Shown here one piece after another: positions 44,225 to 55,217 of a stretch of DNA of 64,000 nucleotides. The stretch covers positions 3,258,501-3,322,500 of the forward strand of contig JAWNZC010000100.1 of the NCBI GenBank assembly GCA_035771165.1. The letters are read 5' to 3'. The notes beneath the pieces were generated by a model. It was not told where the DNA came from. It saw only the letters and a program-made list of their open reading frames with translations, and ran no database searches. The position numbers and the translations under genes are program-made. The stretch is from Paragorgia papillata (Eukaryota > Cnidaria > Anthozoa > Scleralcyonacea > Coralliidae). Position 1 is the stretch's first letter; each line of letters starts with the position of its first letter.

Positions 44225-44305
44225 ACACCTTTGTGTGTAAATCAACACATCTTGGTGTGCAAATGAACACACCATTTTTTAGAGTGCAGGCGTCTTGTTT
44301 ATTAA

Positions 44306-46021
44306 GGGGGAGATTACATGGACCGGGCTAGCCCGCTTTATATATAAAACGCATGTTGTTTTAACATTTCGACTACATGGCAAGCGGGCTAGCCCGGTTT
44401 GCCGGGATCCCGGTTGTCGCAACCGGACTAGCCCGGTTAGCCGGGATGAAAATGTCTATGTAATCATTTTCATCCCGGCAAACCGGGCTGAAAAACTGTT
44501 GATCTCGCAACGATACGCGTTCGTTTACTTGACTGTGTAAATAAATAGTGCTGAAAGGAACTGAAATAGAACATCAACGTTGTTTGTGTGTTTCGTGATC
44601 GTAGCGAAGATTAATAAACAAGACGCCTGGTCAGGCGTTCACTCGGGCTACTGCAAACTCGCAGCTTAAATTACCTATAAAAGTCTAAACATCATTGGTC
44701 ACAGAAAATAGTCAAAACACAATCTAATTCTCCGATAGAAAACACAATTCGCAATACACAAAACACGATTGCCTGTATTTAACGTATTTCCACACAGCGT
44801 TCATATGTCGAGTCCCTTCTGGTTTTTAAATATCAACACAGCACGACCATGTTTAATCAGCGATTGTAAACGTATATAAGATCAAGATACCTGCCAGCGA
44901 CGTTACTGAACAATAACTATGTCTGTGAACACACTGAACACGTCCAAGAAAGAACACTTGACTTCAAACAACTTGATCAAACATCAGGATTCAGGAAAGC
45001 GAAGAAAGAAAACATGACGATTAGCATTTAGAACGCATCACCAGCCGCGCAAGGCCTGATGCATGGGATGACGTAATGATTGCCATTTCGAAACATAGAC
45101 AAAAAATAATAATAACGGAGCCGAAACCTAGACTCGTGTACCACAGCTAGCCCGAGTAATGAATAAGTCATCGTGAAGACTCTTTCGTGGGTTAGCTAAG
45201 ACAATAACAATCTTTTTATTGACAGGCTTACAAAATAAGTAATAGACTAATTAGTGTACTAACGTAACTTTCCCCTTATTTACTTGATAATTGCGAATTT
45301 CGGCCTGAAATCATCCCGACTTACCGGGCTAGCCCGCTCCATGTAATAGTTTCGTAAACTCGTCTACCCCGTTCACGCGATGCCGGTACGAAATCGTGCC
45401 GGTATCAAATCATCACGGTACCGGTATCATTTCATTCCGTTACTATTTTTACAGTTTAGTTAACTCCATTTTTATTAAATTCTCGCCGTCACGCTTCTTT
45501 TACCCCGTATTTTTTAAGCAAAGAAAAAAGTTTCGTAAAACCGTGATGAAATCATTACGGTAAGGTGTTCATGCCGATAAAGGAATAATTTCTTTACGGT
45601 TTCATATCGTTCCGGTTAGCATTACGGTTTCAAATCGTTGCGGTTAGCATTACGGTTTCATGTCATTTCATGCCGGTATCGTGTGAACGCAAGGCCTAAC
45701 CGAAACGATTTCGTTACGGTTTCATTTCGTACCGGCATCGTGAACGGGGTCTAAGTCTTCGCTATGATCACGAAACACACGAACAACGTTTTGATATTCT
45801 ATTAATTTCAGTTCCTTTCAGCACTATTTATCCACACAGTCAAGTAAACGAACGCGTATCGAAGCGAATTCAACAGTTTTTCAGCCGGGATGAAAACGAT
45901 TATCTGGACATTTTCACCCCGATTAACAAGGATAGCCCGCTTGTCATGTAATCGAAATGTTAAAACAAAAACATACGTTTTATACATAAAGCGGGTCAGC
46001 CCGGTCCATGTAATCGCCCTC
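44306..46021. mobile_element. TTAA-flanked foldback with GATTACATGGACCGGGC ends
   Basis: Left GGGGGAGATTACATGG and right CCATGTAATCGCCCTC are inverted and lie next to TTAA on both sides (44302-44305, 46022-46025). Arms of about 300 bp carry repeated GGGCTAGCCCGG palindromes, then GAACTGAAATAGAACATC and CACGAAACACACGAAC words in inverted order. The TTAA site points to piggyBac/Kolobok. No transposase. A smaller MITE is nested at 45367. Confidence 0.75.
45367..45749. mobile_element. MITE with CCCCGTTCACG ends
   Basis: CCCCGTTCACGCGATGCCGG and CCGGCATCGTGAACGGGG are inverted with a 2-bp difference; TCTA stands on both sides (45363-45366, 45750-45753). The interior iterates CGGTATCATTTCATTCCG-like words in both orientations. 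Confidence 0.7.
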
Positions 46022-46380
46022 TTAATTATTTCCTGTCCGGTCTTTGGTATTTTATTCTGGCTAACGCCAGACGATTTTATTCACCTCTGGGGAAGCCCTC
46101 GGACAGGAATCAGTTAAGGTCTTCGTTAAGGTTTGCAGGCTCATTTCGGTTAAACGCTCTCAATTCGTCAGAATTTATGCCACAAAAATAAAATAGATAT
46201 CGTTAGAAGCTATTAACTTGTAGAATACAATGTTGTCTTTAATATTGCGATAAACACAAACCACTAATTATTGTAAATTTTTCAAATAAAACCAGAGGGC
46301 TTCACTCCGGGAGACTGAGTAACTCTTTCCTGTCCGAATCGGTCTTTAGTATTTTATTCTGGCTGACGCCAGACCTAGCC
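46022..46380. repeat. Single copies of the AATCGTCTGGCGTTAGCCAG repeat
   Basis: Two dispersed monomers (about 46022-46115 and 46318-46382), one more at 48050-48130, of the family that forms tandem arrays at 53598-54012 and 59757-60096. The core TTTTATTCTGGCTAACGCCA is shared. Confidence 0.75.
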
Positions 46381-46480
46381 TAATTTCTAAGCCTTTCGTT
46401 TCCCCCATTGAGCTTGGTCGCGTAATCGGTTTGGGTTCTTGGGAAGACTGGGGAGAGGCTGGAAACGAGAAGGCCTAGCA

Positions 46481-47140
46481 ACCTCGTCCCCAGGGCCATT
46501 TGTGGGGGCTGGGCCAAGATGGCCCTGACACAGGCTGAGCTATCACCACATCTGATTGGTCGAGATAACATTGGATGTTTTAGGTATTCTGATTGGTAGA
46601 AACAATGCGGGCGGCAGGCTAACTCGCGGGCATTTGTTTATAGGGCTCAAATTATATTAAATATAGTGATACCAGAATTGCCGGCTGTTAAAAACAACTT
46701 CAAAATGAATGAAAATGTCAGGAAAGCTGGCGAAACACCCGTAAAAACGTCGGAAGAATATGTAATGATGGGTCGTGTCGTCTCTGTGCCCTGGCTGTCA
46801 TACAACGAAGTCCATGGGACGGCAATTCAGAGTGTTTTCTAAATCGAGCGAACGAAAGACTTGGTGAACAAAGTCAAAACTTATTTTGGCTGCGACAGGA
46901 AAGGACACCACAGGGCAGAATTTACGTGTTTGGCCATTGAGCAGCAGGCATTTTTCAAATAAGAATTCTCGACTAAACGAAGCCTAAATGTTTTTCAAAA
47001 CGCTGAATTGAATCCACCGGAAAACTCACGAAAACAAGGCGGCCCGGCCAGACAACGGCAATCCAGTTTCTTGCGAATTTGGTACAACGGTGAAGCAAAT
47101 GATAAATACTAAACATTTACAGATATTTATTAAAAGTCTA
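46481..47140. mobile_element. MULE copy 1, left end and interior
   Basis: Starts CAACCTCGTCCCCAGGGCC and then matches the interior of the complete element at 57007-57939 as far as ATTTATTAAAAGTCTATT near 47140, in direct orientation. The right end is missing, so it is truncated or interrupted. Confidence 0.75.
46704..47110 (+). pseudogene. MULE-carried open frame with two stops, unrecognised
   Basis: From ATG 46704 the frame reads MNENVRKAGETPVKTSEEYV, VVSVPWLSYNEVHGTAIQ, then TAA, KDLVNKVKTYFGCDRKGHH, CLAIEQQAFFK, TAA, and runs on to about 47105. It would be about 134 codons with two internal stops. The copy at 57248-57640 has an 8-nt deletion and further changes. No domain recognised. The frame may be a captured gene fragment. 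Confidence 0.35.
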
Positions 47141-47203
47141 TTGTAAATTTCCTGTCGGTAAGATTCTCAAAGTTTTCCTCGGGGATCATAATATTACAAA
47201 CTA

Positions 47204-47320
47204 ATAACATGACTTTTCGGGAAATTAGCGATTAAATTTCCCCTTTGCCTCGGGCCTCACAAATCTTCCCTCGGCGGCGGGGAAATTTAATCGCTAATTT
47301 CCCTCAAGTCATGTTATTAC
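47204..47320. repeat. Palindrome around GGGAAATTAGCGATTAAATT
   Basis: TAACATGACTTTTCGGGAAA and its near complement near 47288-47319 form a stem of about 45 bp with a GC-rich loop. Confidence 0.75.
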
Positions 47321-47626
47321 TTTTAAATAACATACATGAAAAAATTTAGCATAAAGATAATCTTTCTAATCAAAATGCTTTGTTCAAATAACATACATGA
47401 AAAATAACAAATAACAGTAAGAGCTTTTTTTCTAGTTAAAAATTATTTTTGTACAAATTAAAAAAACAAAACAAATTTGCACTGTATTTCCTTTTTTCAG
47501 CACTGTATTTCCTCAAAACTGCACTGCTCTCAACGAATCAGAATTGAGAAATTTTTCATGTATATTATTAATGTCGGAATCGAACTGCGAAAATTCTTTT
47601 TAACAAAATTAAACGGTTTGTTCTTA

Positions 47627-47850
47627 AGCCCTAATCAAACGAGAACGCAAGTCTTCGCAAGTTGGCAGTCACGCTATCTCAGCCAGCCGCTCTGAATAAT
47701 TTCCTGAAAATATCATGTACCGTGACAAAGTTAAAACTTGTTTAAAACACTCATGAAACCTTTATTTTGTTAATTTGGGTGTTCGAACGACCGCCACAGA
47801 AATTCTGACTGCCAACTTGCGATGACTTGCGTTCTCGTTTGATTAGGGCT
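47627..47850. mobile_element. TTA-flanked MITE, 224 bp
   Basis: AGCCCTAATCAAACGAGAAC and its complement are inverted ends; TIRs of about 45 bp differ at one or two positions. TTA lies on both sides (47624-47626, 47851-47853), as for PIF/Harbinger. Non-coding. Confidence 0.8.
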
Positions 47851-47853
47851 TTA

Positions 47854-48931
47854 AGTCGTCCCGAGTGAAGTCCTCTGGTTTTACTTGAAAAATTCGCAAC
47901 TATTATTGGCTTGTGTTTATAGCAAAATCAAATACAACATTGTATTCTACAAATTAATAACTTTCTAACGATAAATTCTGACAAATCGAGAGCGCTTTAC
48001 CGAAATGACACTGCAAACCTTAACCGAAGACCTTAAAGAAATAGGTTTTAACCCTTTGAGGCCTTGACCTCTGAATAAAATCGTCGGGCGTTAGCCAGAA
48101 TAAAATACTAAAGACTCGTCTTCAGGCTTCAAAGTGTTAATCCGTTCCATATTATATAGAGAATAATACAACACGAGAAATAAATTTCATATTTCCAAGC
48201 ATCCATGTATTGTTCTGTTTATTATATAAAAAATCGTCCCATTGCCTTGCAAAAACAGCAATAAACTATAATGCTGATTCAGCGATAATCGTCACATGTG
48301 CGATTATTATAAATAATCGCACATGTGAGATTATCACTTTTATTAGTGGCGAAAAAATCAATAAAACACTCTATTTTATATAATAAAACGCATTATTATA
48401 TGGCAGCAGCGCTGAGAGTTCCGAATACGGAAATCCTGTAATTTGATTGGTTCATAAGCGGTCGGATATTTCCCGTATCCGCCCGCTCAGAGCGGAATCT
48501 GCCGTTCGGGATGTCAGTATATGCAACAAGATGGATTATAATTTCAGAACTACTCATTGTTGAAATATATCGGGCAGGTATGTTCTTAGAAATTTTATAA
48601 GCTTTCATTTGATGTATAGCTCGAGTTTCCACGTTTTGTGAAAGTTTTTAAAATGTCCAAAACGTTCGTAACATTGTTCGTAATAATATAACATTTACTT
48701 CTCACAAGTATTAGAATTTCAGATGATTTTTTATTCAACTACTTAACGTACGATCTTGAGCAATATGTCAAACAAAAGCAATTGAAAAATACTATTTGGG
48801 GTAGAAAATTCAGGATTCTAGCTCAACGGAAAGACTTTAAAAATGGGAAAATGTCTGCCATTTTCGTTTAGTTCGCAAGAAAGATGGGTCGAGTTTTCAC
48901 AGAACGTTCACGAGATTTATGGCCATATAAT
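47854..48931. other. No gene; small hairpin at 48284-48337
   Basis: Contains one monomer of the GTCTGGCGTTAGCC repeat and a stem of TAATCGCACATGTG (48284-48337). No supported frame. Confidence 0.5.
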
Positions 48932-49096
48932 AAACTACTTATTGACCTCGCTTGTTCGGTCTGTACTAGTGAAATATCGGACCTCTGTTTTTTTGCACAG
49001 ACCTCAACTCGCTGCGCTCGTCTCGGTCCGTACTAAAAAAAACATCGGTCCGATATTTCACCAGTACAGACCTCACGCTCGGTCAATAAGTAGTTA
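48932..49096. repeat. 165-bp palindromic MITE
   Basis: AACTACTTATTGACC at both ends in inverted order, continuing through GTCTGTACT.GTGAAATATCG into a loop that includes CAACTCGCTGCGCTCG. Whole-length fold-back; target duplication not clear. Confidence 0.7.
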
Positions 49097-49910
49097 ATAA
49101 TTCATTTTTAATTAAGGCTAGTAATAGAAATACACAGGTGATTATAGAAAATCGCGTGCGCTGATTCGTCGAGCTACTTCGGATTAATTCTCGATAATCA
49201 CCTACAGCGTTTATTCAAAATGGTCGCCAGCCAAGTTGTCAATGCGACAGACGAGGAAATTAACAATTTTAAAGAAAATGTTGTTCCTAAAAGTACGAAA
49301 ATGTGTATTTATACTAAAACAATTATTCGCCTCAGGCTCAGTGAATATCGGTGAATAATAACTTCGACTTCGTCTCGCCACGTGTAATATCCCCTTTATA
49401 ATAACCGAGAAGATATGGATTTTATGTTCGAGTGGCAAGGACAATATATACGAGGTATTGTTCTTACCACGAGAACATAAAATCCATATCTTTGAGCAAC
49501 CGTGTAATGTTCTATTTAGTATATGGACAATGAAATTATGCGTGGAAGTGTTGTTGATAAACTGGGTTTAATGCGAAAACTACAACCGCTTGACCTAAAA
49601 CTTTTAGAAAATCAGATGAAAAATACAACATCTTCTCCGAATACGTCATTTTACGTGAAAAACTGAATTAAGACAAGTTACTGGGTCAAATTTACTTGAT
49701 TTGAAACTTACGGCAAAAGGCATAAATTTTGACTTGTCGATATATCACTCGCGAGCGTTACATACGAGAGATACGCCACTCGGTTCCCGGATGCAGAAAA
49801 ATATGGATTCTAGGAGTGTCTTAGTTGCTAGTAAAATACTCTTTTCCATATAATAAACACCGATATTCACCTCGTCTTCGGCGAATAATCGTTAAATAGT
49901 GCATTTTTAT
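49097..49910. other. No gene recognised
   Basis: Includes a small inverted pair CAGGTGATTATAGA near 49134 and ATAATCACCTA near 49194, and repeated AAAATCCATATCTT words near 49410-49495. No coding support. Confidence 0.45.
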
Positions 49911-50086
49911 TCATACACTCACACAACGAGTATACTTATCAACATTAATTAATAATTTCGTTTCGTTTATGTTTTCACCTGCAATAACACTTTCAAGCAG
50001 AGGTGTTTTATTCTTATCTTTTGAAATGGCTTGCTTTGATTCTTTGTAAAGAAGCCATGACAACATGTAGAACAATGTTCCAAGTC
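49911..50086 (-). CDS. SLCO/OATP transporter last exon (copy B)
   Basis: After a TCTCTGCAG acceptor the minus strand reads GLGTLFYMLSWLLYKESKQA, then KDKNKTPLLESVIAGEN and stops at 49911-49913, with an AATAAA just beyond. It matches the last exon of copy A in helix and tail. The Gly codon needs a phase-1 junction, but the upstream exon (50436-50609) ends in phase 2, one base too many, so the copy may be frameshifted. Confidence 0.6.
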
Positions 50087-50109
50087 CTGCAGAGAAAAAT
50101 AAAAATAAA

Positions 50110-50415
50110 AAAACAAGCTATTACTACTCTAACACGAACACGATCTCGAACACGAATAACAGCACGAACTTGAACACGAACGCGAACTTGAACACAAAGT
50201 CAAACACGATCTTGAACACGAAATTGAATACGAACTCGAACACAAACTCGAAACCGAACGCGAACTTGAACACGAACTTTAACACGAACACAAACTTGAA
50301 AACAAACACGAACGTGAACACGAACTTGAGCTCGGAAACAAACTCAAAATCGAACACGAACTTGAACACGAACACACGAACTTGAACACGAACTCAAACA
50401 CAAACTCGAAGCGAA
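50110..50415. repeat. GAACACGAACTT minisatellite in the SLCO-B intron
   Basis: A 12-bp unit (two related hexamers, AACACG and AACTTG) repeated about 25 times with variation. It fills almost the whole 349-bp intron. Phe-Val and Asn-Thr repeat frames are artefacts. Confidence 0.95.
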
Positions 50416-50435
50416 AGTCTCTAAATTTCGCGTAC

Positions 50436-50609
50436 CTAGTAATTGTGCTAGTAATTGTTGTAATCCTTTTCATTTGTTCATCCATATCGTAAACCAAACA
50501 ATAACCAATCTTATCACAAACATTTTGCCAAATAACGCAATTTAAATCCACAACATGACCAAACAGTACTGGAGCAAAAGCAAATGAAATATCTTCTGGG
50601 CGTAGACAC
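50436..50609 (-). CDS. SLCO/OATP transporter penultimate exon (copy B)
   Basis: A TTTCAG acceptor starts an exon reading CLRPEDISFAFAPVLFG, HVVDLNCVIWQNVC, YCLVYDMDEQMKRI. PVLFG..VD..C..WQ..C...G.CLVYD is the conserved OATP region around the last extracellular loop and helix 12. SLCO4-type proteins have the similar wording CLLWQ..C...G.CLVY. The usual 15-20 residues between PED.S.A and P.LFG are shorter here, hinting at a deletion. Upstream (beyond 50610) lie a MITE and a Penelope-like element; no more exons were recognised. Confidence 0.65.
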
Positions 50610-50682
50610 CTGAAATAATCCCAAAAATATTATAGTTCAACTGTTGTTAATTGTTCAATCAGAGTTTACTCTAGGGTATTAA

Positions 50683-51139
50683 AGTGCCCCTATACTCGAG
50701 AGTTTTTATTTTTTAGAACTTTTAAAATGATAAAGTAACTTCTTTGGAAGATTTTCGCTTTGTTTTTGAGGTATTTAATTTTGTTTGACATGCAAATGTC
50801 CGGAATTTACGTCACACATGCATGACTTATCAGAGAATGTTATGTATCTTTGCGTTCATCAAATAAAAACACTAAAGTATGAATAACGTGTGTGCGTGTT
50901 TCTCCCACAACACCAAAGTTCCCGATTTTAAAGGCTTTTGTTCGAGAATGAAAGAGATACACACACTTCTTCGATAAGTCATTATGCATGTGTGCCGTAA
51001 ATTCCGGACATTTGCATAATAAACAAAATGAAATATCTCAAAAACAAAGCGAAATGCGAAAATCTTCGAAAGAAGTTACTTTATCATTTTAAAAGTTCTT
51101 CCAAATAAGACAATAAAAACTGTCGAGGTTAGGGGCACT
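50683..51139. mobile_element. TTAA-type MITE, AGTGCC ends
   Basis: AGTGCCCCTATACTCGAG and its near complement (ending GGGGCACT) are inverted; the arms of about 180 bp stay complementary through CATTTTAAAAGTT and AAATGTCCGGAATTTACG. Flanks TTAA (50679-50682) and TGAA (51140-51143). The AGTGCC terminus is the same as in the 395-3513 element. Confidence 0.75.
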
Positions 51140-51159
51140 TGAAAAAGTATTATAGATAA

Positions 51160-52245
51160 GTTTTGTGGAACATCACCTAAAATATTTCTTTACTAAGCTT
51201 CGGCCTGTTGGCTTAGGCCTTCATCAGAGCATTAACAACAAGCTGTTGGCTCACGTCATTTATAAACTACGCAACTGATCAATTAAATCACGTAAGAATA
51301 CAATAGCGTATCACGTTAATTTTATTAATTAAAAAACAAAATCAAGAATGTTCTCCGAATAGGGCACACCACGTGCTGTTTAATGGCTGTCCCTTTTGAG
51401 AAATAGTGCGATCTCGACTAGATTCTCCTGTTCTTCGCGTGAAGTATTGCTTGTCGCTGGATAAGAGTGACGACTCTTCCCACTTAACAAGATGGTCATA
51501 CTTGCAAAAGTGTTTGGCAACAGCAGATTTATCATGTTGGGCTTTTATGCAACATGTCTTGCTCTTTGCAACACCTCGTGCTCTTTTAGGCGAGTTGAAA
51601 GATTCCTTCCCGTTTCCCTGATGTAAACCAAGCCAAGATAAGCTATCCACCTCATCTTTATGCGTGAAAAGTACCTTGAACGATTTGTGTTGACTACTGT
51701 GAAATACCTTCATACCAGCACGATTTAGAATCCTCTCAATCTTGTGAGATGCTGGTCCGATGTACGGAAGAGAAAATGAAGGTGGTTCTTGCTGGGGCTG
51801 AGTATTCGGCTCCGGATGTACCGAACGTGTCATAGAAGCTTGAATCATCTTCTCAGGAAAACCATTGTTAGTTAAAACCAACTTCAGGTTATCTAATTCA
51901 TCCTGAAGATGTTCTTCGTCACAAATTGTTCGCGCTCGATGAACGAGAGTTTTGCACTCAGACGGTTTGATGCTTGGATGGTGGAATGATGTGTAGTTAA
52001 GGTATCTGTCACTGTGTGTGTTGGTTTTCGATAAACAGCATGACTTAAAGTCCCATCTTTGCTTAGTCCCATCCATGATCAATTGCTTAGTTTATAAATG
52101 ACATGAGCCAACGGCTTATTGTTATTGCTCTGATGAAGGTCTGAGTCAACAGACCGAAAGCTTAGCAAAGAACCATTTTACGTGGTGTTTCCACAAAACT
52201 TATTATTACATTATCGCCCTGAAAACTTTCAAAGAATTAAACATT
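51160..52245 (-). mobile_element. 5'-truncated Penelope-like element with inverted terminal repeats
   Basis: Related terminal sequences bound the ORF in opposite orientation: 51165-51260 (minus) and 52105-52245 (plus), both with GTGGAA or GTTTCCAC, AAGCTTCGG or CGAAAGCTT, and GATGAAGG. Inverted terminal repeats are known for Penelope-like elements. Each holds a hammerhead-like core (CTGATGA at 52130-52136 and, minus strand, 51221-51227). Confidence 0.75.
51342..52082 (-). pseudogene. Penelope-like RT C-terminus and degenerate GIY-YIG
   Basis: The 246-residue frame starts within the RT thumb/linker (YTSFHHPSIKPSECKTLVHR, DELDNLKLVLTNNGFPEKMI). It has the connection segment SLPYIGPASHKIERILNRAG and SFKVLFTHKDEVDSL, and then what is left of the nuclease: HDKSAVAKHFCKYDHLVKWE and DKQYFTRRTGESSRDR. 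The GIY-YIG strand itself is missing, and the RT catalytic blocks are truncated away. The product would be inactive. Confidence 0.8.
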
Positions 52246-52715
52246 CGCAATGTTACTTTAAATTCTCGGTTGACTGATCAGTGTAAAAGGTGTATTTTGT
52301 GAAGTACTTAATGTATTTTAAATATATCTTATCAAATCATTAATAATGTATAAGGAACTAATTCAAAATAAATTATGTTTAATGAATATTTGTAAATACT
52401 GTTAAAACATTGATTAATAAAACATCAATATTTTATTAAAATTATAATACATTAGTGACTCAAATTCAGCTTTTTCTGACTTAAAGTGATCTTATCTAAC
52501 CTTTCCTACGACTCTTAAACAAAGAGTTCGTCATTTACATTTAGAATTTGATAACTTACTCGCCTTCAGCTCGCCATTGTAAATGCCCATAAAGATCAGC
52601 CGTTCATATTTTAATTACTACATAGAACCCCATGTTTATTATTTATACTTTTAAATGAGGCTTAATGTAATTTAGGCTAGGTGAAAAAGGAGGCAATGCT
52701 AGTAATTGGTCACTC
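52246..52715. other. No gene recognised
   Basis: AT-rich sequence between the Penelope-like element and the tandem array. No supported frame. Confidence 0.45.
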
Positions 52716-53146
52716 ATTATAATATGGGGATTATCTCAGCGCTCATCAAAGTCTTGTCAGCGTGGGCTGAGCTTCACTGGTTTTGCGCGCGCTATCCATT
52801 TAGTAGATATTTGGTCAGTGGTCACTCAGTTATAATATGTGGGGATTATCTCAGCGCTCATCAAAGTCTTGTCAGCGTGGTCTGAGCTTGACTGGTTTTG
52901 CGCGCGCTATCTATTTATTAGATATTTGGGCAGTGGTCACTCATTTATAATTTGTGGGGATTATCTCAGCGCTCATCAGTCTTGTCAGCGTGGTCTGAGC
53001 TTGACTAGTTTTGTGCGCGCTATCTATTTATTAGCAATTTGGTCAGTGGTCATTCATTTATAATATGTGGGGATTACCTCAGCGCTCATCAAAGTCTTGT
53101 CAGCGTGGTCTGAGCTTGACTGGTTTTGCGCGCGCAATTTATTGAG
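52716..53146 (+). repeat. Tandem repeat of about 110 bp, four copies
   Basis: Units contain GGGGATTATCTCAGCGCTCA, AAAGTCTTGTCAGCGTGG, CTGAGCTTGACTGGTTTTGC and GGTCAGTGGTCACTCA. Copies differ at a few positions. Confidence 0.9.
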
Positions 53147-53394
53147 TTGATACTTGGGGATGTCTTACTTTGCGCTGTGTTGACCCACCTACTCCTGATA
53201 GAATGCAAGGTAAGTATACATTTCCACTGCTTGACAGTGTTACTGGTGCGTGGAGGTGGGCTGTGGCGGGGTTGCCATGGTCACCTCTGATCAGGGGGGT
53301 GGCATCCCCCCTTGGAGCTTGGCACCAATCCTCCAATAACGTCTATTGGGGAATTATTTTTAGAGCTGTTTATTACGCAGAAAGATTTCTTAGT

Positions 53395-53445
53395 TCCCTA
53401 GTGGGACTTGAACCCACAACTTTGAAGACAATTTCTGCCAATAAT
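53395..53445 (-). other. tRNA-like 3' half (degenerate)
   Basis: On the minus strand GTGGGTTCAAGTCCCAC forms a perfect T arm with a B-box (GGTTCAAGTCC). The anticodon arm and acceptor are only partly recognisable and there is no good D arm. It is probably a tRNA-derived SINE head or tRNA pseudogene. Confidence 0.45.
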
Positions 53446-53597
53446 TGGTAGTGCCAAAAAAGATGGTGGCAGTACATTTAACCAATGCTTTGCAACGTCT
53501 AATCAGCCCAAATAACAACTAAACATTGTTTATCATGCTAGATGTATTAAGTAAGCCAGAACTTCATTCCTAGTTTCCTACCAAAGTTGATCACTTT

Positions 53598-54012
53598 AAC
53601 ACTTTGAGGCCTGGACCTCTCCCTGTGTTGAATAAAATCGTCTGGCGTTAGCCAGAATAAAATATTAAAGACTCGTCGTCAGACTTCAAAGTGTTAAAGA
53701 GATAGGTTTTAACACTTTGAGACCTGGATTTTTCCCTGTGCTGATTAAAATCGTCTGGAGTTAGCCAGAATAAAATACTAAAGACTCGTCGTCAGACTTC
53801 AAAGTGTTAAAGAGATAGGTTTTAACACTTTGAGGCCTGGACCTCTCCATATGCTGAATAAAATCATCTAGTGTTAGCCAGATAAAATGCTAAAGACTCG
53901 TCTTCAGACTTCAAATTGTTAAAAAGATAGGTTTTAACACTTTGAGGCCTGGACCTTTCCCTGTGCTGAATAAAATCGTCTGGCGTTAGCCAGAATAAAA
54001 TACTAACGGCTT
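53598..54012 (+). repeat. Satellite array, about 113-bp unit, four copies
   Basis: The unit runs AACACTTTGAGGCCTGGACC, AATAAAATCGTCTGGCGTTA, GCCAGAATAAAATACTAAAG, ACTTCAAAGTGTTAAAGAGA. The unit ends are themselves inverted (AACACTTTGA and TCAAAGTGTT). Related monomers occur at 46 and 48 kb and a diverged array at 59757. Confidence 0.92.
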
Positions 54013-54889
54013 AAAAGGGTTAAAACCATATTTTCCAATATTTCTGAAAAAAACGATATTTACTGCATGCATGCAAAGGATTGTGATTAAATGTACAAGT
54101 TGTCATATTTTTCGTTACGGTTAATTTACCTCCAATCGCGAGGTCATTCAGGTTTCCTTTGTATTGACTATAGTGGAAAAACACTCAAAGCTCTTGGTCA
54201 GCACACTCGATAAAACCATGTTTGCTACAGACAAAAAAAACAATGACAAATTCAGGGCATGAGATTTGTGGTATCCCGATATCCCGGGGATACCAGATTT
54301 TAAGTTTGGATACTGGGCATCATAAGCTCAATAATCCGTGGGGATACCATGAAAATTGAGATAGTGGACAATTATTGAGCAGCTATCCCAATTAATGTTG
54401 TCGTTCTTCGCATATTGTCTGCGTATGTTGGCAGTGCGCGCAAAGATTAAATGATAGGCATACGTGAAGTAGTACTAACCAGCAGGCTCTGGGAACAAGA
54501 ATAAAATATTCGATCTCGGTGTTTAGTGCTGAATTTGATGGATTTTGACAATGCTCTTTACAATTATGTTCAATACGTAATAAACTAAATTATTAACACT
54601 CTTATCGATGCGTTATTGTACAGCTAGGCATACACTAGTGTAGTATGAATAACTGTCACTGCCAGACTGGAAAGTTTGTAAACTGAATGCGCAACGGAGA
54701 TTTGTATATTTCTTATATGCGAGCAATTGTCAGCCGCAAGGCTGAAACTGCGCAACGGAGATCTCTGTTGCACGGTACAAACTTTCCAGTCTATTGTTGT
54801 GTTAAATAAAAGTTAACCTTGTTTGGATACTGCTTATTGGAATATCTACTATCCAAATGTGGGATACTAATTTTCAAGGAGGGATATGC
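54013..54889. other. No gene; eroded hAT-type MITE at 54662-54795
   Basis: CCAGACTGGAAAGTTTG at 54662 and CAAACTTTCCAGTCT ending near 54793 bracket about 130 bp and match the ends of the MITE at 34720-35025. The rest is unassigned, apart from one MULE-like word GGCTCTGGGAACAAGA near 54485. Confidence 0.5.
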
Positions 54890-55217
54890 AATTTACAGTT
54901 AAAATGGAAATACCTTCCCACTTCTTCTTCTGTAGTTCGTTGCGTATTACTGTATTTCTGTAGCCGCTACCAAAGCCTGAGAATATTTTTTGTTGAAAAC
55001 TGTACATAAATAGGATAATTTATCTTTAAATGGCATTCATTCATAATACAATGGATATTTATCCCAAATCAATACCAACAGATGAATATACATCAAGAAT
55101 TGGTGAGTTTTGTCACTAGACTTTCCTCACGCTTCAGTAGTGGCTACAGAAATACAGTAATACACAACCAACTACAGAAGCGGAAGTGGGAAGGTATTTC
55201 CATTTTGACTGTAAATC
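54890..55217. repeat. Foldback repeat with AAAATGGAAATACCTTCCCA ends
   Basis: TTACAGTTAAAATGGAAATA at the left and its near complement at the right; arms of about 80 bp include CTACAGAAATACAGTAATAC. Probably a MITE. Frames over it are spurious. Confidence 0.65.

Larger units (their letters stand above)
36445..44286. mobile_element. CACTCT-ended element with ACACACC palindrome arrays
   Basis: Termini CACTCTAAAAAAT and ATTTTTTAGAGTG are inverted. The left end opens into about 450 bp of AACACACCTTAAGGTGTGTT-like palindromes (36460-36900). The right end has the same kind of array, now split into 40380-40610, 42274-42438 and 44225-44286 by two later insertions. Without those the element is about 4.4 kb with equal-sized end arrays. 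A CAC start suggests the CMC/EnSpm group; no target duplication was found and the superfamily is uncertain. A coding remnant lies at 37160-37513. Confidence 0.7.

Noticed and set aside
50124..50385. FVFKFVF and NTNLNT repeat frames
   Set aside because: 12-bp minisatellite in an intron.
52130..52175. Complete hammerhead in the second Penelope-like element
   Set aside because: CTGATGA, a 6-bp stem II (GGTCTG/CAGACC) and GAAA are present, but I cannot form stem III with a valid cleavage triplet; treated as degenerate.
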